A stretch of DNA of 64,000 nt from Sphingomonas sp. PAMC 26621 (GCF_000251145.1 NZ_AIDW01000036.1:1-64000); one strand, 5' to 3'; positions 8,087 to 17,138 are shown, numbered from the stretch's first letter. The notes: a model not told the origin generated them from the letters alone. A program made the numbers and translations.

Positions 8087-8622
8087 CTAGCGCTTCACCG
8101 CCATTGGCGCGGGCGGCGGCGTGATGTCGCCCGCCTTGCACGGGCCGCTGCGAACGGTGTGGACGCGCATCTCCATCACGCCCTCCGCCACGCCGCTGGC
8201 GTCGAAACCTTCCGACTTCATCGTCAGGTTGCGGTCGCCGGCCGCATTGGTGCCGGTGACGCTGACCTTGACCGTCCCGCCGCCATCCTGCGGGCAGACC
8301 GCGCTGAGCCCGACCGTCGGGCCGGTGTCGTCCCGCTTGCCGATCTTGCAGTTCTGGCCGCGCGGGCCGATCTGCTCCATCGTTTGCGCGAGGTCTTCCT
8401 TCGCGGCCGCCTGGGGGGTGAGGCAGATCGACATGCCCGCCATCGCATCGAACATCGCCTGCATCTGCGCCTTTTCCTGCGGCGTCGCGCCCTTGCCCTC
8501 GAGCCGGAGGATTCGACCTTCTGCGACCAGCTACCGGGTTCGCGCCGGATCACCGGCTCGGACGAACATGCCGCGACCGCGAGGACCGGCAGCGCGAGTG
8601 CCGCGATGCGATGAAACGCCAT
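8087..8622 (-). pseudogene. DUF3617-type lipoprotein, split by one missing base
   Basis: The 5' part, from ATG 8622, encodes a lipoprotein signal (ALPVLAVAAC, lipobox Cys) and SSEPVIRREPGSWSQKVE. It then loses frame near 8510. The remainder, in the next frame, is a good DUF3617 body with GMSICLTP, CPQDGGGTVKVSV and SGPCKAGD, cysteines included. Restoring one A/T in GTCGAATCC (to GTCGAAATCC) joins the two parts into one protein of about 178 residues. The family is exported and of unknown function. If the base is a consensus error, this is an intact gene. It is divergent from uvrB, 83 bp apart. Confidence 0.75.
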
Positions 8623-8705
8623 GAGATATCCCCGGGGAAAGCTGTACGCGACACGGGGCCGGGCACGATTGTCTGTTGCCCCATCCCTTCCCATATTGCT
8701 CGGTG

Positions 8706-10912
8706 ATGGCAATCCAGATTCGCACCACGCTCGATGAACCCGAAACCGGGGTCAGCTTCGTCCCCCACCGCCCGGCGCGGCCGCCCAAGGCGGAAGGGGG
8801 CAAAAGGTTCAAGCTCGTCTCCGAATACACCGCGGCGGGCGACCAGCCGACTGCGATCGCCGAGCTCGTCGCGCAGACGCAAGCCGGCGAGCGCGACCAG
8901 GTGCTGTTGGGCGTGACGGGTTCGGGCAAGACCTTCACCATGGCGAAGGTGATCGAGGCGGTGCAACGCCCCGCGCTGATCCTCGCGCCCAACAAGATCC
9001 TCGCGGCGCAGCTCTACGGCGAGATGAAGTCGTTCTTCCCCGACAACGCGGTCGAGTATTTCGTCAGTTACTATGATTACTACCAGCCCGAGGCGTACGT
9101 CGCTCGGTCGGACACGTATATCGAGAAGGAAAGCTCGACCAACGAGGCGATCGACCGGATGCGCCACGCCGCGACCCGCTCGCTGCTCGAACGCGACGAC
9201 GTCATCATCGTCGCGTCGGTATCGTGCCTCTACGGCATCGGCTCGGTCGAGACCTATTCGGCGATGATCTTCGACCTCAAGAAAGGCCAGACCGTCGACC
9301 AGCGCGAGATCGTGCGCAAGCTGGTCGCGCTCCAGTACAAGCGCAACGATGCGGCGTTCCAGCGCGGCAATTTCCGCGTGCGCGGCGATGCGCTGGAGAT
9401 CTTCCCGTCGCATTATGACGACACGGCATGGCGCGTGTCGTTCTTTGGCGACGAGATCGAGGATATCGTCGAGTTCGATCCGCTGACCGGCAAGAAGATC
9501 GCGAGCCTCGGCACCATCCGCATCTACGCCAATTCGCACTATGTGACGCCGGGGCCGACGCTCAAGCAGGCGATGGAAGCGATCAAGTTCGAATTGTCCG
9601 AGCGGCTCAAGGAGCTGGTGCCCGAGGGCAAATTGCTCGAGGCGCAGCGGCTGGAACAGCGCACCAATTTTGATCTCGAGATGATCGCAGCGACGGGTTC
9701 GTGCGCGGGGATCGAGAATTACTCGCGCTTCCTCACCGGGCGCATGCCCGGCGAGCCGCCCCCCACGCTGTTCGAATATCTGCCCGAGAATTCGTTGCTG
9801 TTCGTGGACGAGAGCCACCAGACGATCGGCCAGATCAACGGCATGTCGCGCGGCGATCACCGTCGCAAGCTGACGCTGGCCGAATATGGCTTCCGTCTGC
9901 CCTCGGCGATCGACAACCGGCCGCTGCGCTTCAACGAATGGGAGGCGATGCGTCCGCAGACGACCTATGTCTCGGCGACGCCGGGTGCGTGGGAGATGGA
10001 ACAGACCGGCGGCGTGTTCGCCGAGCAGGTCATTCGCCCGACCGGGCTGATCGATCCCCCCATCGAGATCAAGCCGGTCGAGGAGCAGGTGCAGGACCTG
10101 ATCGTCGAGGCCCGCAAGACCGCCGAACTCGGCTATCGCACGCTGGTGACGACGCTGACCAAGCGGATGGCGGAGGATCTGACCGAGTTCATGCACGAGG
10201 CGGGCCTGCGCGTCCGCTACATGCACAGCGACGTCGAGACGCTCGAGCGTATCGAGCTGATCCGCGACTTGCGGCTTGGCGTGTACGACGTGCTGATCGG
10301 ATCAACCTGTTGCGCGAGGGGCTCGACATTCCCGAGTGCGGGCTGGTCGCGATCCTCGATGCGGACAAGGAAGGCTTCCTGCGCTCGGAAACCTCGCTGA
10401 TCCAGACGATCGGTCGTGCAGCGCGCAACGTCGACGGGCGCGTGATCCTCTATGCCGACCGCATCACGGGCTCGATGGAGCGCGCGATGAACGAGACCGA
10501 GCGTCGCCGCGAGAAACAGCGCGCGTATAACGAAGAACACGGCATCACGCCGACCACGATCAAGCGCAACATCGGCGACATCATCCAGGACGTGTCGAGC
10601 CGCGATCAGGTCACGGTCGAGATCGACGAGGACCGGCCGCACATGGTCGGGCACAATTTGCGTGCGTACATCGAGGATCTCGAGAAGAAGATGCGTGCGG
10701 CGGCATCCGACCTCGAGTTCGAGACCGCCGGTCGTCTGCGCGACGAGATCCGGCAGCTCGAGCAGGAGGAGCTCGGGCTTCCGGTCGATCAGCAGAAGGC
10801 GCCGGTGATGGGGCGCTCCAACGAGGGCAAGCCAGGGACTCGCAAGACGCGGTACGGCAAGAGCCAGAAGATGCGGGCGGGTATGGCGGGGAGTTCGCGA
10901 CGGGCGCGGTGA
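8706..10912 (+). pseudogene. uvrB: UvrABC system protein B, split by one missing base
   Basis: UvrB is the damage-verifying helicase of nucleotide excision repair, loading on DNA with UvrA and then recruiting UvrC. From ATG 8706 the protein shows Walker [10 protein letters not shown], the beta-hairpin [10 protein letters not shown] and DESHQ. Near 10299 it shifts frame within YDVLIG; the next frame continues exactly as expected ([23 protein letters not shown]) to a C-terminal UVR motif. The consensus GGGATC reads GGATC here, so one G is missing; with it the gene encodes a normal protein of about 735 residues. As read, the product lacks helicase motifs V-VI. A sequencing error is likely, since loss would make the cell UV-sensitive. 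Confidence 0.93.
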
Positions 10913-10990
10913 TTGGGGAATGCAAAATTGAACAGTGTCGGGCTGGCGTGGTAAGTTTCGCACTATGCCCGAAACTGCGAGATCGTGCCG

Positions 10991-11245
10991 ATGACCCGCA
11001 CCGCGAAACTTTACTCTTGGATATTGGCCAACCCGCGATCGGCTATTCCATTCCGTGACTTTGAGCGACTACTGGCTGCGTTTGGCTTTTCGCTCAGGCG
11101 AACGACGGGAAGCCATCGTCAGTACGCGCACCCTAAAGTCCCCCACGTCTTGACCGTCCAGCCCCACGGCAAGGACGCCAAGACCTATCAAATCGAGCAA
11201 TTTGTCGCTATGTGTATCGGGTACGGTCTTACATTGGACGAATGA
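10991..11245 (+). CDS. hicA: HicA-family toxin (dsRBD-like mRNA interferase)
   Basis: 84-residue protein from ATG 10991. The C-terminal half has the HicA fold signature: LRRTTGSHRQYAHP with the catalytic His 42 in GSH, then VLTVQPHGKDAKTYQIEQF. It is a toxin that cleaves mRNA in translation and is neutralised by the adjacent HicB. Its TGA overlaps the ATG of the next gene (ATGA). The longer GTG start at 10985 adds only two residues. Base composition is clearly lower in GC than uvrB next door, which suggests acquisition. Confidence 0.8.
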   Translation: MTRTAKLYSWILANPRSAIPFRDFERLLAAFGFSLRRTTGSHRQYAHPKVPHVLTVQPHGKDAKTYQIEQFVAMCIGYGLTLDE

Positions 11246-11463
11246 TGGCACCGCGATACCATATCGACCTGTTTTGGTATGAGCCCGACTCGTGCTGGAT
11301 CGCGAACGTGCCGGATCTCAGAAGCTGCTCGGCGCACGGCGATACGCCCGAAGAGGCGCTTGCGGAGCTTCAGATCGCCATGGAAGGTTGGTTAGAGACA
11401 GCGAGGGGGTGCGGTATCGCGATCCCTGAACCGCAATACCGTCACACAAGCCTGGCCGCTTAA
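11242..11463 (+). CDS. hicB: HicB-family antitoxin (short form)
   Basis: 73-residue HicB-like protein. YHIDLFWYEPDSCWIANVPDLRSCSAHGDTPEEALAEL-type sequence is the partial RNase H-like fold shared by HicB antitoxins. It lacks the C-terminal DNA-binding domain of longer HicBs, so autoregulation may need another factor. It starts at ATG 11242, overlapping the hicA stop by 4 nt, in the usual toxin-first order. It converges on the PRC-barrel gene. Confidence 0.82.
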   Translation: MMAPRYHIDLFWYEPDSCWIANVPDLRSCSAHGDTPEEALAELQIAMEGWLETARGCGIAIPEPQYRHTSLAA

Positions 11464-11471
11464 CCTTTGAA

Positions 11472-11840
11472 TTAAGCGACCGACAGGTCTTCGCTCGCCA
11501 CGTCGTAATATTTCGACACGCGATCGGCATAGGCCTGGTCGAACGTCGGTGCGTTGCTTGCCCAACTCGGACCGCCTTCGAGGACGCGGCGGTCGATCGT
11601 CACGATGTAGGTGTCGTTGACGGGGTCGAACTGGAGCAGCGAGAAGGGGATCGGGTAATAGGCCTTGCCCATGCCGAGGAAGCCACCGATCGTCAGCACC
11701 GCGTAGATCGTCTGGCCGGTGCGCTTGTTGACCATCAGCGTCAGGACCGAGCCGATCTTGTCGCCGTCGCGGCTACGGACCTGCATCGCGTCGCTCTTGT
11801 TCGACTGGAGCAGCAGCTGGGTGGGTTCGGTTTGTGACAT
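11472..11840 (-). CDS. PRC-barrel domain protein
   Basis: 122-residue cytoplasmic protein. Residues of about 15-85 (KSDAMQVRSRDGDKIGSVLT, YAVLTIGGFLGMGKAYYPIP) make a PRC-barrel, a small beta-barrel found in the photosynthetic reaction-centre H subunit and in the ribosome maturation factor RimM. Freestanding copies like this are common in alphaproteobacteria and their role is unknown. The C-terminal tail is charged. It starts at ATG 11840 and its stop meets hicB, 8 bp apart. Confidence 0.8.
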   Translation of the reverse strand: MSQTEPTQLLLQSNKSDAMQVRSRDGDKIGSVLTLMVNKRTGQTIYAVLTIGGFLGMGKAYYPIPFSLLQFDPVNDTYIVTIDRRVLEGGPSWASNAPTFDQAYADRVSKYYDVASEDLSVA

Positions 11841-11983
11841 GGATCAATCCTAACAGTTCGCGGGCGTAACGGAGAGAGGCCGCTCCCGGTTCCCCTCCTC
11901 CATGCGGCTGAGCGGGTGGAAAACGCGGGGCGGCGTCGCGCGCGCGGTTGAGCGGGCCGTCCGCATCGCGCATAGACCTGGCC

Positions 11984-12517
11984 ATGCGTAACATTTTCCC
12001 CCTGATAGCCCTGGCCGTTCTTGCCGGGTGCGTGGCGAAGCCGGTCGCGCCGCGTCCCGTCGCCGCGCCCGTCGTCCGCCCCGCCGTCGTCCCGCGGCCC
12101 GTCCCGGTGGCAAGCGCGGACTGGCGCGACTGGGCGGTCACGCCCGGCGACTGGGCGTATCGGCAGGATCAGGGCGGATCGACCGCGCTGTTCGGCACGA
12201 CCGGCGGCAACGCACTGCTGACGCTGCGCTGCGACAGCGCAAGCGCGACGCTGTATCTGTCGCGGCAGGGGTCGGTGGTCACGCCGCTCACCGTGCGGAC
12301 GTCGAGCGTCGCGCGCAGCGTGCCCGTCCAGCCGACCAGTCCCGGCCCGGTCGGCGCGCCGAGCTATGTCGCGACGCGGCTGACCGCGCGCGACCCGCTG
12401 CTCGACGCGATGGTGTTCAGCCGGGGCCGCTTCATCGTCGAGCAGGCTGGTACGACGACGCTGGTGGTGCCCGCCTGGGCCGAAATCGCGCGGGTTACGG
12501 AGGATTGCCGCCGCTGA
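11984..12517 (+). CDS. Putative lipoprotein, function unknown
   Basis: 177-residue exported protein. The start at ATG 11984 gives MRNIFPLIALAVLAGC, a signal peptide with lipobox LAGC. Next comes a Pro/Val-rich spacer (residues 20-40) and a globular domain beginning DWRDWAVTPGDWAYRQD that contains one more Cys (LTLRCDS) and ends EDCRR. Similar sphingomonad proteins are annotated only as hypothetical. It is not obviously in an operon. Confidence 0.75.
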   Translation: MRNIFPLIALAVLAGCVAKPVAPRPVAAPVVRPAVVPRPVPVASADWRDWAVTPGDWAYRQDQGGSTALFGTTGGNALLTLRCDSASATLYLSRQGSVVTPLTVRTSSVARSVPVQPTSPGPVGAPSYVATRLTARDPLLDAMVFSRGRFIVEQAGTTTLVVPAWAEIARVTEDCRR

Positions 12518-12654
12518 AGCCGGCGCTCCCGGCGCGCTTCGGGCAGGCCGAGGAGAATCGTCGAATCTGCGGATTATTACAAGACTTGTTTCGCGAATTT
12601 AGATGATTCAAACACGAGTCGTGACCAGCGCAGGTCACGCTATTTTCAACTGGC

Positions 12655-12669
12655 GAAAGGAGGTGATCC
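12655..12669 (+). promoter_or_regulatory. 15-nt Shine-Dalgarno fully complementary to the 16S rRNA 3' end
   Basis: GAAAGGAGGTGATCC is the exact reverse complement of the conserved 16S 3' terminus GGATCACCTCCTTTC. GGAGG ends 7 nt before an ATG at 12671. Ordinary genes here use 4-6 matching bases, so this site is extreme. A 6-bp palindrome (GTGACC at 12621-12626, GGTCAC at 12633-12638) lies just upstream. Confidence 0.6.
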
Positions 12670-12670
12670 G

Positions 12671-12727
12671 ATGTCTCATGGTTCAGCAATGGGGTCGGTT
12701 CAGTTCGTGCGGGGGACGCACCGCTAG
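12671..12727 (+). CDS. Possible 18-codon leader or small peptide
   Basis: ATG 12671 follows the extreme Shine-Dalgarno and encodes MSHGSAMGSVQFVRGTHR, then TAG. About 130 nt of further sequence, then a strong terminator at 12858, complete a transcription unit of about 250-300 nt. In another frame, 12728-12848 continues as coding-like sequence ending QREAAIEALAVRMVSQAG, so a frameshifted longer protein is also possible. No family is recognised. The alternative is a small RNA that binds ribosomes through the site. Confidence 0.4.
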   Translation: MSHGSAMGSVQFVRGTHR

Positions 12728-12857
12728 GCCTTTGGGGAAACCCGTTCGATCGCCGGCGCGGGGGGTATGGTCCCCCAGTCAACGCGAAGCGGCGATCGAG
12801 GCACTAGCGGTTCGCATGGTCTCCCAAGCTGGAGCTTCCGGCCGCTGACCATGTCAG

Positions 12858-12900
12858 GAGGTTGCCGGGGTGTCGTGAAGACCCCCGGCAGCCTCTTTTC
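12858..12900 (+). terminator. Strong intrinsic terminator
   Basis: 13-bp stem GAGGTTGCCGGGG (12858-12870) / CCCCGGCAGCCTC (12883-12895), with one G-U pair and a 12-nt loop, followed by TTTT. It ends the small transcription unit that precedes the amidase gene. Confidence 0.85.
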
Positions 12901-13007
12901 ATTTGGGGTGCCGCGCGACCTCTGAAAAAAGCCCCGTCCCCCCGCTTGTTGTCCTGCAAGGATGATCGCATGATCGGCGTCTCGAACGATAAAAGGGGAT
13001 GACGGGC

Positions 13008-14585
13008 ATGCGGATACGGGCAGCGTTTGCGGCGATGGTGATGGTTTCCGCGGCCGCTTCGGCGCAACAGGCCCCCGTGGTCGAGGAGCAGTCGATCGAC
13101 GGCTTGCGCGCGCAACTGGCGCACGGGACGAGCAGCGTCGCGATCACCCAGGCCTATCTTGCGCGGATCGCGGCGATGGACCGCACCGGGCCGACGCTCC
13201 GCGCGGTGATCGCGACCAACCCCGACGCGCTCGAGCAGGCCAAGGCCAGCGACGCGCGGCGCAAGGCCGGCAAGCCGCTCGGCCCGCTCGATGGCATCCC
13301 GGTGCTGATCAAGGACAATATCGAGACGAAGGATCCGATCGCAACGACCGCGGGGAGCCTCGCGCTCAAGGACAACGTGACGCGGCGCGACGCGCCCGTG
13401 GTCGCGGCGTTGCGCAAACAGGGCGCGGTAATCCTCGGCAAGACCAACCTCAGCGAATGGGCGAACATCCGCTCGACCCATTCGATCAGCGGATGGAGCG
13501 CGGTCGGCGGGCTGGTGCGCAACCCCTATGCGCTCGACCGGACCTCGTGCGGCTCCTCCAGCGGGTCGGGCGCGGCGGTCGCGGCGAGCTTCGCGGCGGT
13601 GGCGATCGGGACCGAGACCGACGGGTCGGTCGTCTGCCCGTCGTCGATGAACGGGCTGGTCGGACTGAAGCCGACGCTCGGGATGGTCAGCCGTAGCCGT
13701 GTCGTCCCGATCAGCCACAGCCAGGATACGCCCGGGCCGATGGCGCGGAGCGTGCGCGATGCCGCGTTGCTGTTCAACGCGATGGTCGGGGTCGATCCCG
13801 AGGACGCGGCGACGCGCGACAGCCGGACGCATCTCCACGATTTCGCCGCCCCGCTCGCGACCGCATCGCTGTCGGGCGTGCGCGTCGCGGTCCTGCGGCC
13901 CGACATGTCCGACGTGCTGAAGGCAAAGTATGAGGCATCGCTCGCAGTGCTCAAGGCGCAGGGCGCGGTGCTCGTCGACGTCGAGACGCCCAAGCTCGAC
14001 GGGATCGGCGAGGCCGAGCTGCTGGTGCTCCAGACCGAGCTCAAGGCCGATCTGGATACCTATCTCGCGACCACGCCAGCGGCGGTGAAGACGCGGACGC
14101 TGGATCAGGTGATCGCATTCGACACCGCCAATGCCGCGAGCGAAATGCCGTTCTTCGAGCAGGAGACGTTCGTTGCCGCCGCGAAGACGCGGGGGCTGCG
14201 CGATCCGGAATATCTCGGTGCGCGCGCGAAGTCGCTGCGGCTGGCGGGTGCGGAGGGGATCGACGCGCTGCTGGCGAAGGCGCAGGCGACGCTGATCGTC
14301 GCGCCGACCTACGGGATGCCGTGGCTCTCCGACACCGTCTACGGCGACAATTTCAATGGCCCGAGCGCGAGCGAATTGCCTGCGATCTCGGGCTATCCGC
14401 ATCTGACCGTCCCGATGGGGCTGGTGCGCGGGGTTCCGGTCGGCCTGTCGTTCATCGCGACGCGCTGGGGGGACCAGACCGTGCTCAACGCGGGCTATGT
14501 GTTCGAACAGGCGGCCAAGGCGCGGGTCGCGCCGGGGTATCTGGCGACCAACGATGCCGGGCCAGGGCTGGCGGGCGCGCGGTAA
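13008..14585 (+). CDS. Secreted amidase (amidase-signature family)
   Basis: Amidase-signature hydrolase with the Ser-cisSer-Lys triad: K102 in LIKDNI, cis-Ser 183 in CGSSSGSGAA, and nucleophile S207 in ETDGSVVCP. Residues 1-19 (RIRAAFAAMVMVSAAASA) are a signal peptide, so it acts in the periplasm, unlike the GatA relatives. ATG 13008 has AGGGG at suitable spacing; an ATG 9 bp earlier abuts that site. Residues 160-225 carry the rest of the glycine/serine signature. Substrate unknown; amide or aryl-amide scavenging is plausible. It follows the terminator at 12858 and stands alone. Confidence 0.9.
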   Translation: MRIRAAFAAMVMVSAAASAQQAPVVEEQSIDGLRAQLAHGTSSVAITQAYLARIAAMDRTGPTLRAVIATNPDALEQAKASDARRKAGKPLGPLDGIPVLIKDNIETKDPIATTAGSLALKDNVTRRDAPVVAALRKQGAVILGKTNLSEWANIRSTHSISGWSAVGGLVRNPYALDRTSCGSSSGSGAAVAASFAAVAIGTETDGSVVCPSSMNGLVGLKPTLGMVSRSRVVPISHSQDTPGPMARSVRDAALLFNAMVGVDPEDAATRDSRTHLHDFAAPLATASLSGVRVAVLRPDMSDVLKAKYEASLAVLKAQGAVLVDVETPKLDGIGEAELLVLQTELKADLDTYLATTPAAVKTRTLDQVIAFDTANAASEMPFFEQETFVAAAKTRGLRDPEYLGARAKSLRLAGAEGIDALLAKAQATLIVAPTYGMPWLSDTVYGDNFNGPSASELPAISGYPHLTVPMGLVRGVPVGLSFIATRWGDQTVLNAGYVFEQAAKARVAPGYLATNDAGPGLAGAR

Positions 14586-14658
14586 CGCCGCGGCGGGTGA
14601 CCTCACAGACCTGAAGTGGGGTCACCCCGAACCCTATACCCCGCTGTCAATGGAGGCG

Positions 14659-15111
14659 CTATTTCTCCAGCAATTCCGGCCGGATGTGGATCGCGATCAG
14701 CGACATCCGCACTTCGATCAGGAAGGAGATGAGCGAGGCGATCAGCAGCCCCATCGCGAGGATGAACGACAGCGCCACCACCGTGCCGATATGCAGCTTG
14801 ACCAGTTCGGCGACGAACAGCAGCGCGACGACGAGGCAGGTCATCACCGCGCTCGACACCGCGAGCACCAGCGACGCGTTGATGACGATCATTCGTTTGT
14901 CGAGCAGGCGCAATTCCCACACGTGCCGGTCATGCTCCGGCCCTTGCGAGGCCGGATGCAGCGCCTCGACCGCGCGCGCGCGGTCGACCACGCGCGACAG
15001 CCGCCCCGCGAGCACGTTGAGCAGCGCGCCGATCCCGGCGAGCATGAAGACGGGCGACAGCGAGAGCTGGATCGTCTGGGCGATCGTGGTGACGGCGGGA
15101 TAGGGGTTCAT
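14659..15111 (-). CDS. DUF2721 membrane protein
   Basis: 150-residue inner-membrane protein from ATG 15111. An N-terminal helix (LSPVFMLAGIGALLNVLAG) leads into RLSRVVDRAR, the family's charged loop, then ELRLLDKRMIVINASL and two more helices (ALLFVAELVKL, FILAMGLLIASLISFL). This is the DUF2721 layout; function is unknown. It is divergent from the UVR-motif gene with 76 bp between. Confidence 0.85.
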   Translation of the reverse strand: MNPYPAVTTIAQTIQLSLSPVFMLAGIGALLNVLAGRLSRVVDRARAVEALHPASQGPEHDRHVWELRLLDKRMIVINASLVLAVSSAVMTCLVVALLFVAELVKLHIGTVVALSFILAMGLLIASLISFLIEVRMSLIAIHIRPELLEK

Positions 15112-15187
15112 TACAGGCTTTGTGGGCAATGCGTGGCGGCGACGCAAGCCGGACGGAGCGGACCGGTGATTTCGGCGTTATAGGACG

Positions 15188-15460
15188 ATGAGCGAACTCG
15201 AGGACCTGCAGGCACAGATGGAAGCCGCCGCCGCCGCACTCGACTATGAGGAAGCGCGGCGGTTGCGTGACCGGATCAGCCTGCTGCGGGGCGGCGCGGG
15301 CGCACGGGATGCCGCGGCGGCGGACACCGCGGGGCTGGTGCGGCAACAGCCCGGCGCGATGGGGCTTGGCTCCAGCCAGCAGCGGATGACCCCGCCCAAG
15401 GGCTGGACGCCACCCCCCAAGCCGGACCTGATGACGAAGGGGCGGTCGCGCAAGCGCTAG
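15188..15460 (+). CDS. Small UVR-motif protein
   Basis: 90 residues. The first 35 (MSELEDLQAQMEAAAAALDY, then EEARRLRDRI) match the UvrB/UvrC interaction motif, a helical hairpin that binds its UvrB/UvrC/ClpC-type partner. The rest is a flexible Gly/Pro tail ending in basic GRSRKR. It resembles the C-terminal motif of uvrB upstream in this window, but is a separate gene. Role unknown; a link to protein quality control or DNA repair is inferred only from the motif. Confidence 0.75.
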   Translation: MSELEDLQAQMEAAAAALDYEEARRLRDRISLLRGGAGARDAAAADTAGLVRQQPGAMGLGSSQQRMTPPKGWTPPPKPDLMTKGRSRKR

Positions 15461-15474
15461 GGCCCCCCAGGGGC

Positions 15475-16155
15475 TCAGACCCGCAGGTAGCGGAAGTACC
15501 ACACTTCCCGCCCCTGCCGCCGCGCCTTGCGCTCGTAGCGGGTCTCGGGCCAGTCCTCCGGGCGGGTCAGGAAGTCGGCGGGCGTGCGCGCGGTCCATTC
15601 GAAGTCGCGGCGCTGCCCCATCACCATCATCGCCCAGCGGCAATAGGTCGGATCGTCGGTGCCGAGCCGGAACTCGCACCCGGGCTTTAGTTTTGCCGCG
15701 ATCAGGTCGAGCGGGCCGTGGTTGACCATCCGGCGCTTCGCATGGCGCGCCTTGCGCCACGGATCGGGGTGCAACAGATACAGCCGTGACAGCGAGGCGT
15801 CGGGGAGCCGCTCCACCACGTCGAGCGCATCGCCCATGTGGATCCGGACGTTGTCGAGCGCATCGTCGCGGATATGCGCGAGCGCGCCGACCACGCCGTT
15901 GAGGAACGGCTCGCAGCCGATGAACCCGGTGTCGGGCCGCATCCCCGCCTGCCCCGCGAGATGTTCGCCCGCGCCGAAGCCGATCTCGACCTCGAGCGGG
16001 CGATCCGCGCCGAACAACGTCGTCGCGTCGAGCGCGCCATTGGTCGGCACGCTGATCTGCGGGAGCAGCGTTTCCACAAGGTCGGCCTGGCCCAGCCGCA
16101 GTTTGTGGCCCTGTCGCCGGCCATAGAGGCGGCGTGTCGTCATCGGATCGGTCAT
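15475..16155 (-). CDS. trmB: tRNA (guanine-46-N7)-methyltransferase TrmB
   Basis: SAM-dependent enzyme that forms m7G46 in the tRNA variable loop. The SAM-binding LEVEIGFGAGEHLAGQA is followed by FIGCEPFLNGV, LYLLHPDPWRKARHAKRRMV (the family PDPW...RR motif) and a C-terminal TRYERKAR. The length of 226 is normal. In relatives it follows metK in the order lnt-metK-trmB; here three genes on the other strand (FNT, PAP2, secreted protein) lie between metK and trmB. Confidence 0.94.
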   Translation of the reverse strand: MTDPMTTRRLYGRRQGHKLRLGQADLVETLLPQISVPTNGALDATTLFGADRPLEVEIGFGAGEHLAGQAGMRPDTGFIGCEPFLNGVVGALAHIRDDALDNVRIHMGDALDVVERLPDASLSRLYLLHPDPWRKARHAKRRMVNHGPLDLIAAKLKPGCEFRLGTDDPTYCRWAMMVMGQRRDFEWTARTPADFLTRPEDWPETRYERKARRQGREVWYFRYLRV

Positions 16156-16249
16156 CGGGCGGGCGTGTAGCGCGGGATGCCGCGTCGTTAAAGGGGGAGC
16201 AAAGCGCCGTTGCCGTCGTTACAGCGGGGTAACGAAGGATTGGGGCAGC

Positions 16250-17071
16250 ATGGCTGACACGACGTCGCAGGACGATAACACGGAAGCGGGCACCGGCACG
16301 GTCGAGGAACTGAAGGCCGCCAACGCCAAGGAGCTCCACCGCGCGGTGCGCGAAGAGGGGCAGGAGGAGCTCGAACGACCGGTCAGCGCGCTGTTCTGGT
16401 CGGGCGTGGCGGCGGGGCTCGCGGTCACCGCCTCGCTGATCGCGGAGGGCGCGATCGCGTCGCACGTTCCGCCGGGGCCGACGCGCCCGCTGCTGATCGC
16501 GCTGGGCTATCCGATCGGCTTCGTGATGGTGATCCTCGGGCGGATGCAACTGTTTACCGAAAGCACCGTCACCGCGATGATCCCGCTCGTCACCACGCCG
16601 TCGTGGGATGCGCTGGGGCGGACGCTGCGGTTGTGGGCCGTGGTGTTGCTCGCCAACTGCATCGGCACGGCGCTGGCGACCGGCGCGTTCGCGGGGCTCG
16701 GGCTAGGCGATTCGTCGCTCGATGCGGGGATGATCGAGGTGTCGATAAAGATTACCGAACACGCTGCGCTGGAGACGTTCTTCAATGCGGTGCCCGCCGG
16801 GTTCCTGATCGCGATCGTCGCCTGGTCACTCCCCAATGCGCGCGAGCAGGCGTTCTTCGTGATCTTCGGGATCGTCTATGTCGTCGCGATCGGCGGGTTC
16901 AGCCATTCGGTCGTCGGGTCGAGCGAGGCGTTCCTGCTGCTGTGGACGGGCAAGATCGGGATCGGCGGCGCGCTGTCGTTCCTCGTGCCCGCGGTGCTCG
17001 GCAATCTGTTCGGCGGCGCGGGGCTGTTCGCGGTGCTGGCGCATGCGCAGGTGCGCGAGGAGGGGGCGTGA
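16250..17071 (+). CDS. Formate/nitrite transporter-family channel
   Basis: 273-residue FNT-family membrane protein of the YfdC-like branch. A charged cytoplasmic N-terminus of about 50 residues (rich in Glu) precedes six predicted helices. The family-type loops GRMQLFTESTVTAM and NAVPAGFLIAIVAWSLPNA are visible, with GGFSHSVVGSSE in the second half. FNT channels move small monovalent anions such as formate, nitrite or hydrosulfide; the ion here cannot be predicted. Next to it in the same direction is the PAP2 gene, after 67 bp. Confidence 0.88.
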   Translation: MADTTSQDDNTEAGTGTVEELKAANAKELHRAVREEGQEELERPVSALFWSGVAAGLAVTASLIAEGAIASHVPPGPTRPLLIALGYPIGFVMVILGRMQLFTESTVTAMIPLVTTPSWDALGRTLRLWAVVLLANCIGTALATGAFAGLGLGDSSLDAGMIEVSIKITEHAALETFFNAVPAGFLIAIVAWSLPNAREQAFFVIFGIVYVVAIGGFSHSVVGSSEAFLLLWTGKIGIGGALSFLVPAVLGNLFGGAGLFAVLAHAQVREEGA

Positions 17072-17138
17072 TCGCGCCGTCGATGGACCGAAACGTCCGC
17101 TTCGCCCGTTCGGTGCGGCACAGATGGAGAGGCGGACG

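Noticed and set aside
12655-12669. Fragment of 16S rRNA gene
   Set aside because: Only the 15 terminal bases match (as reverse complement); the sequence diverges at once on both sides.
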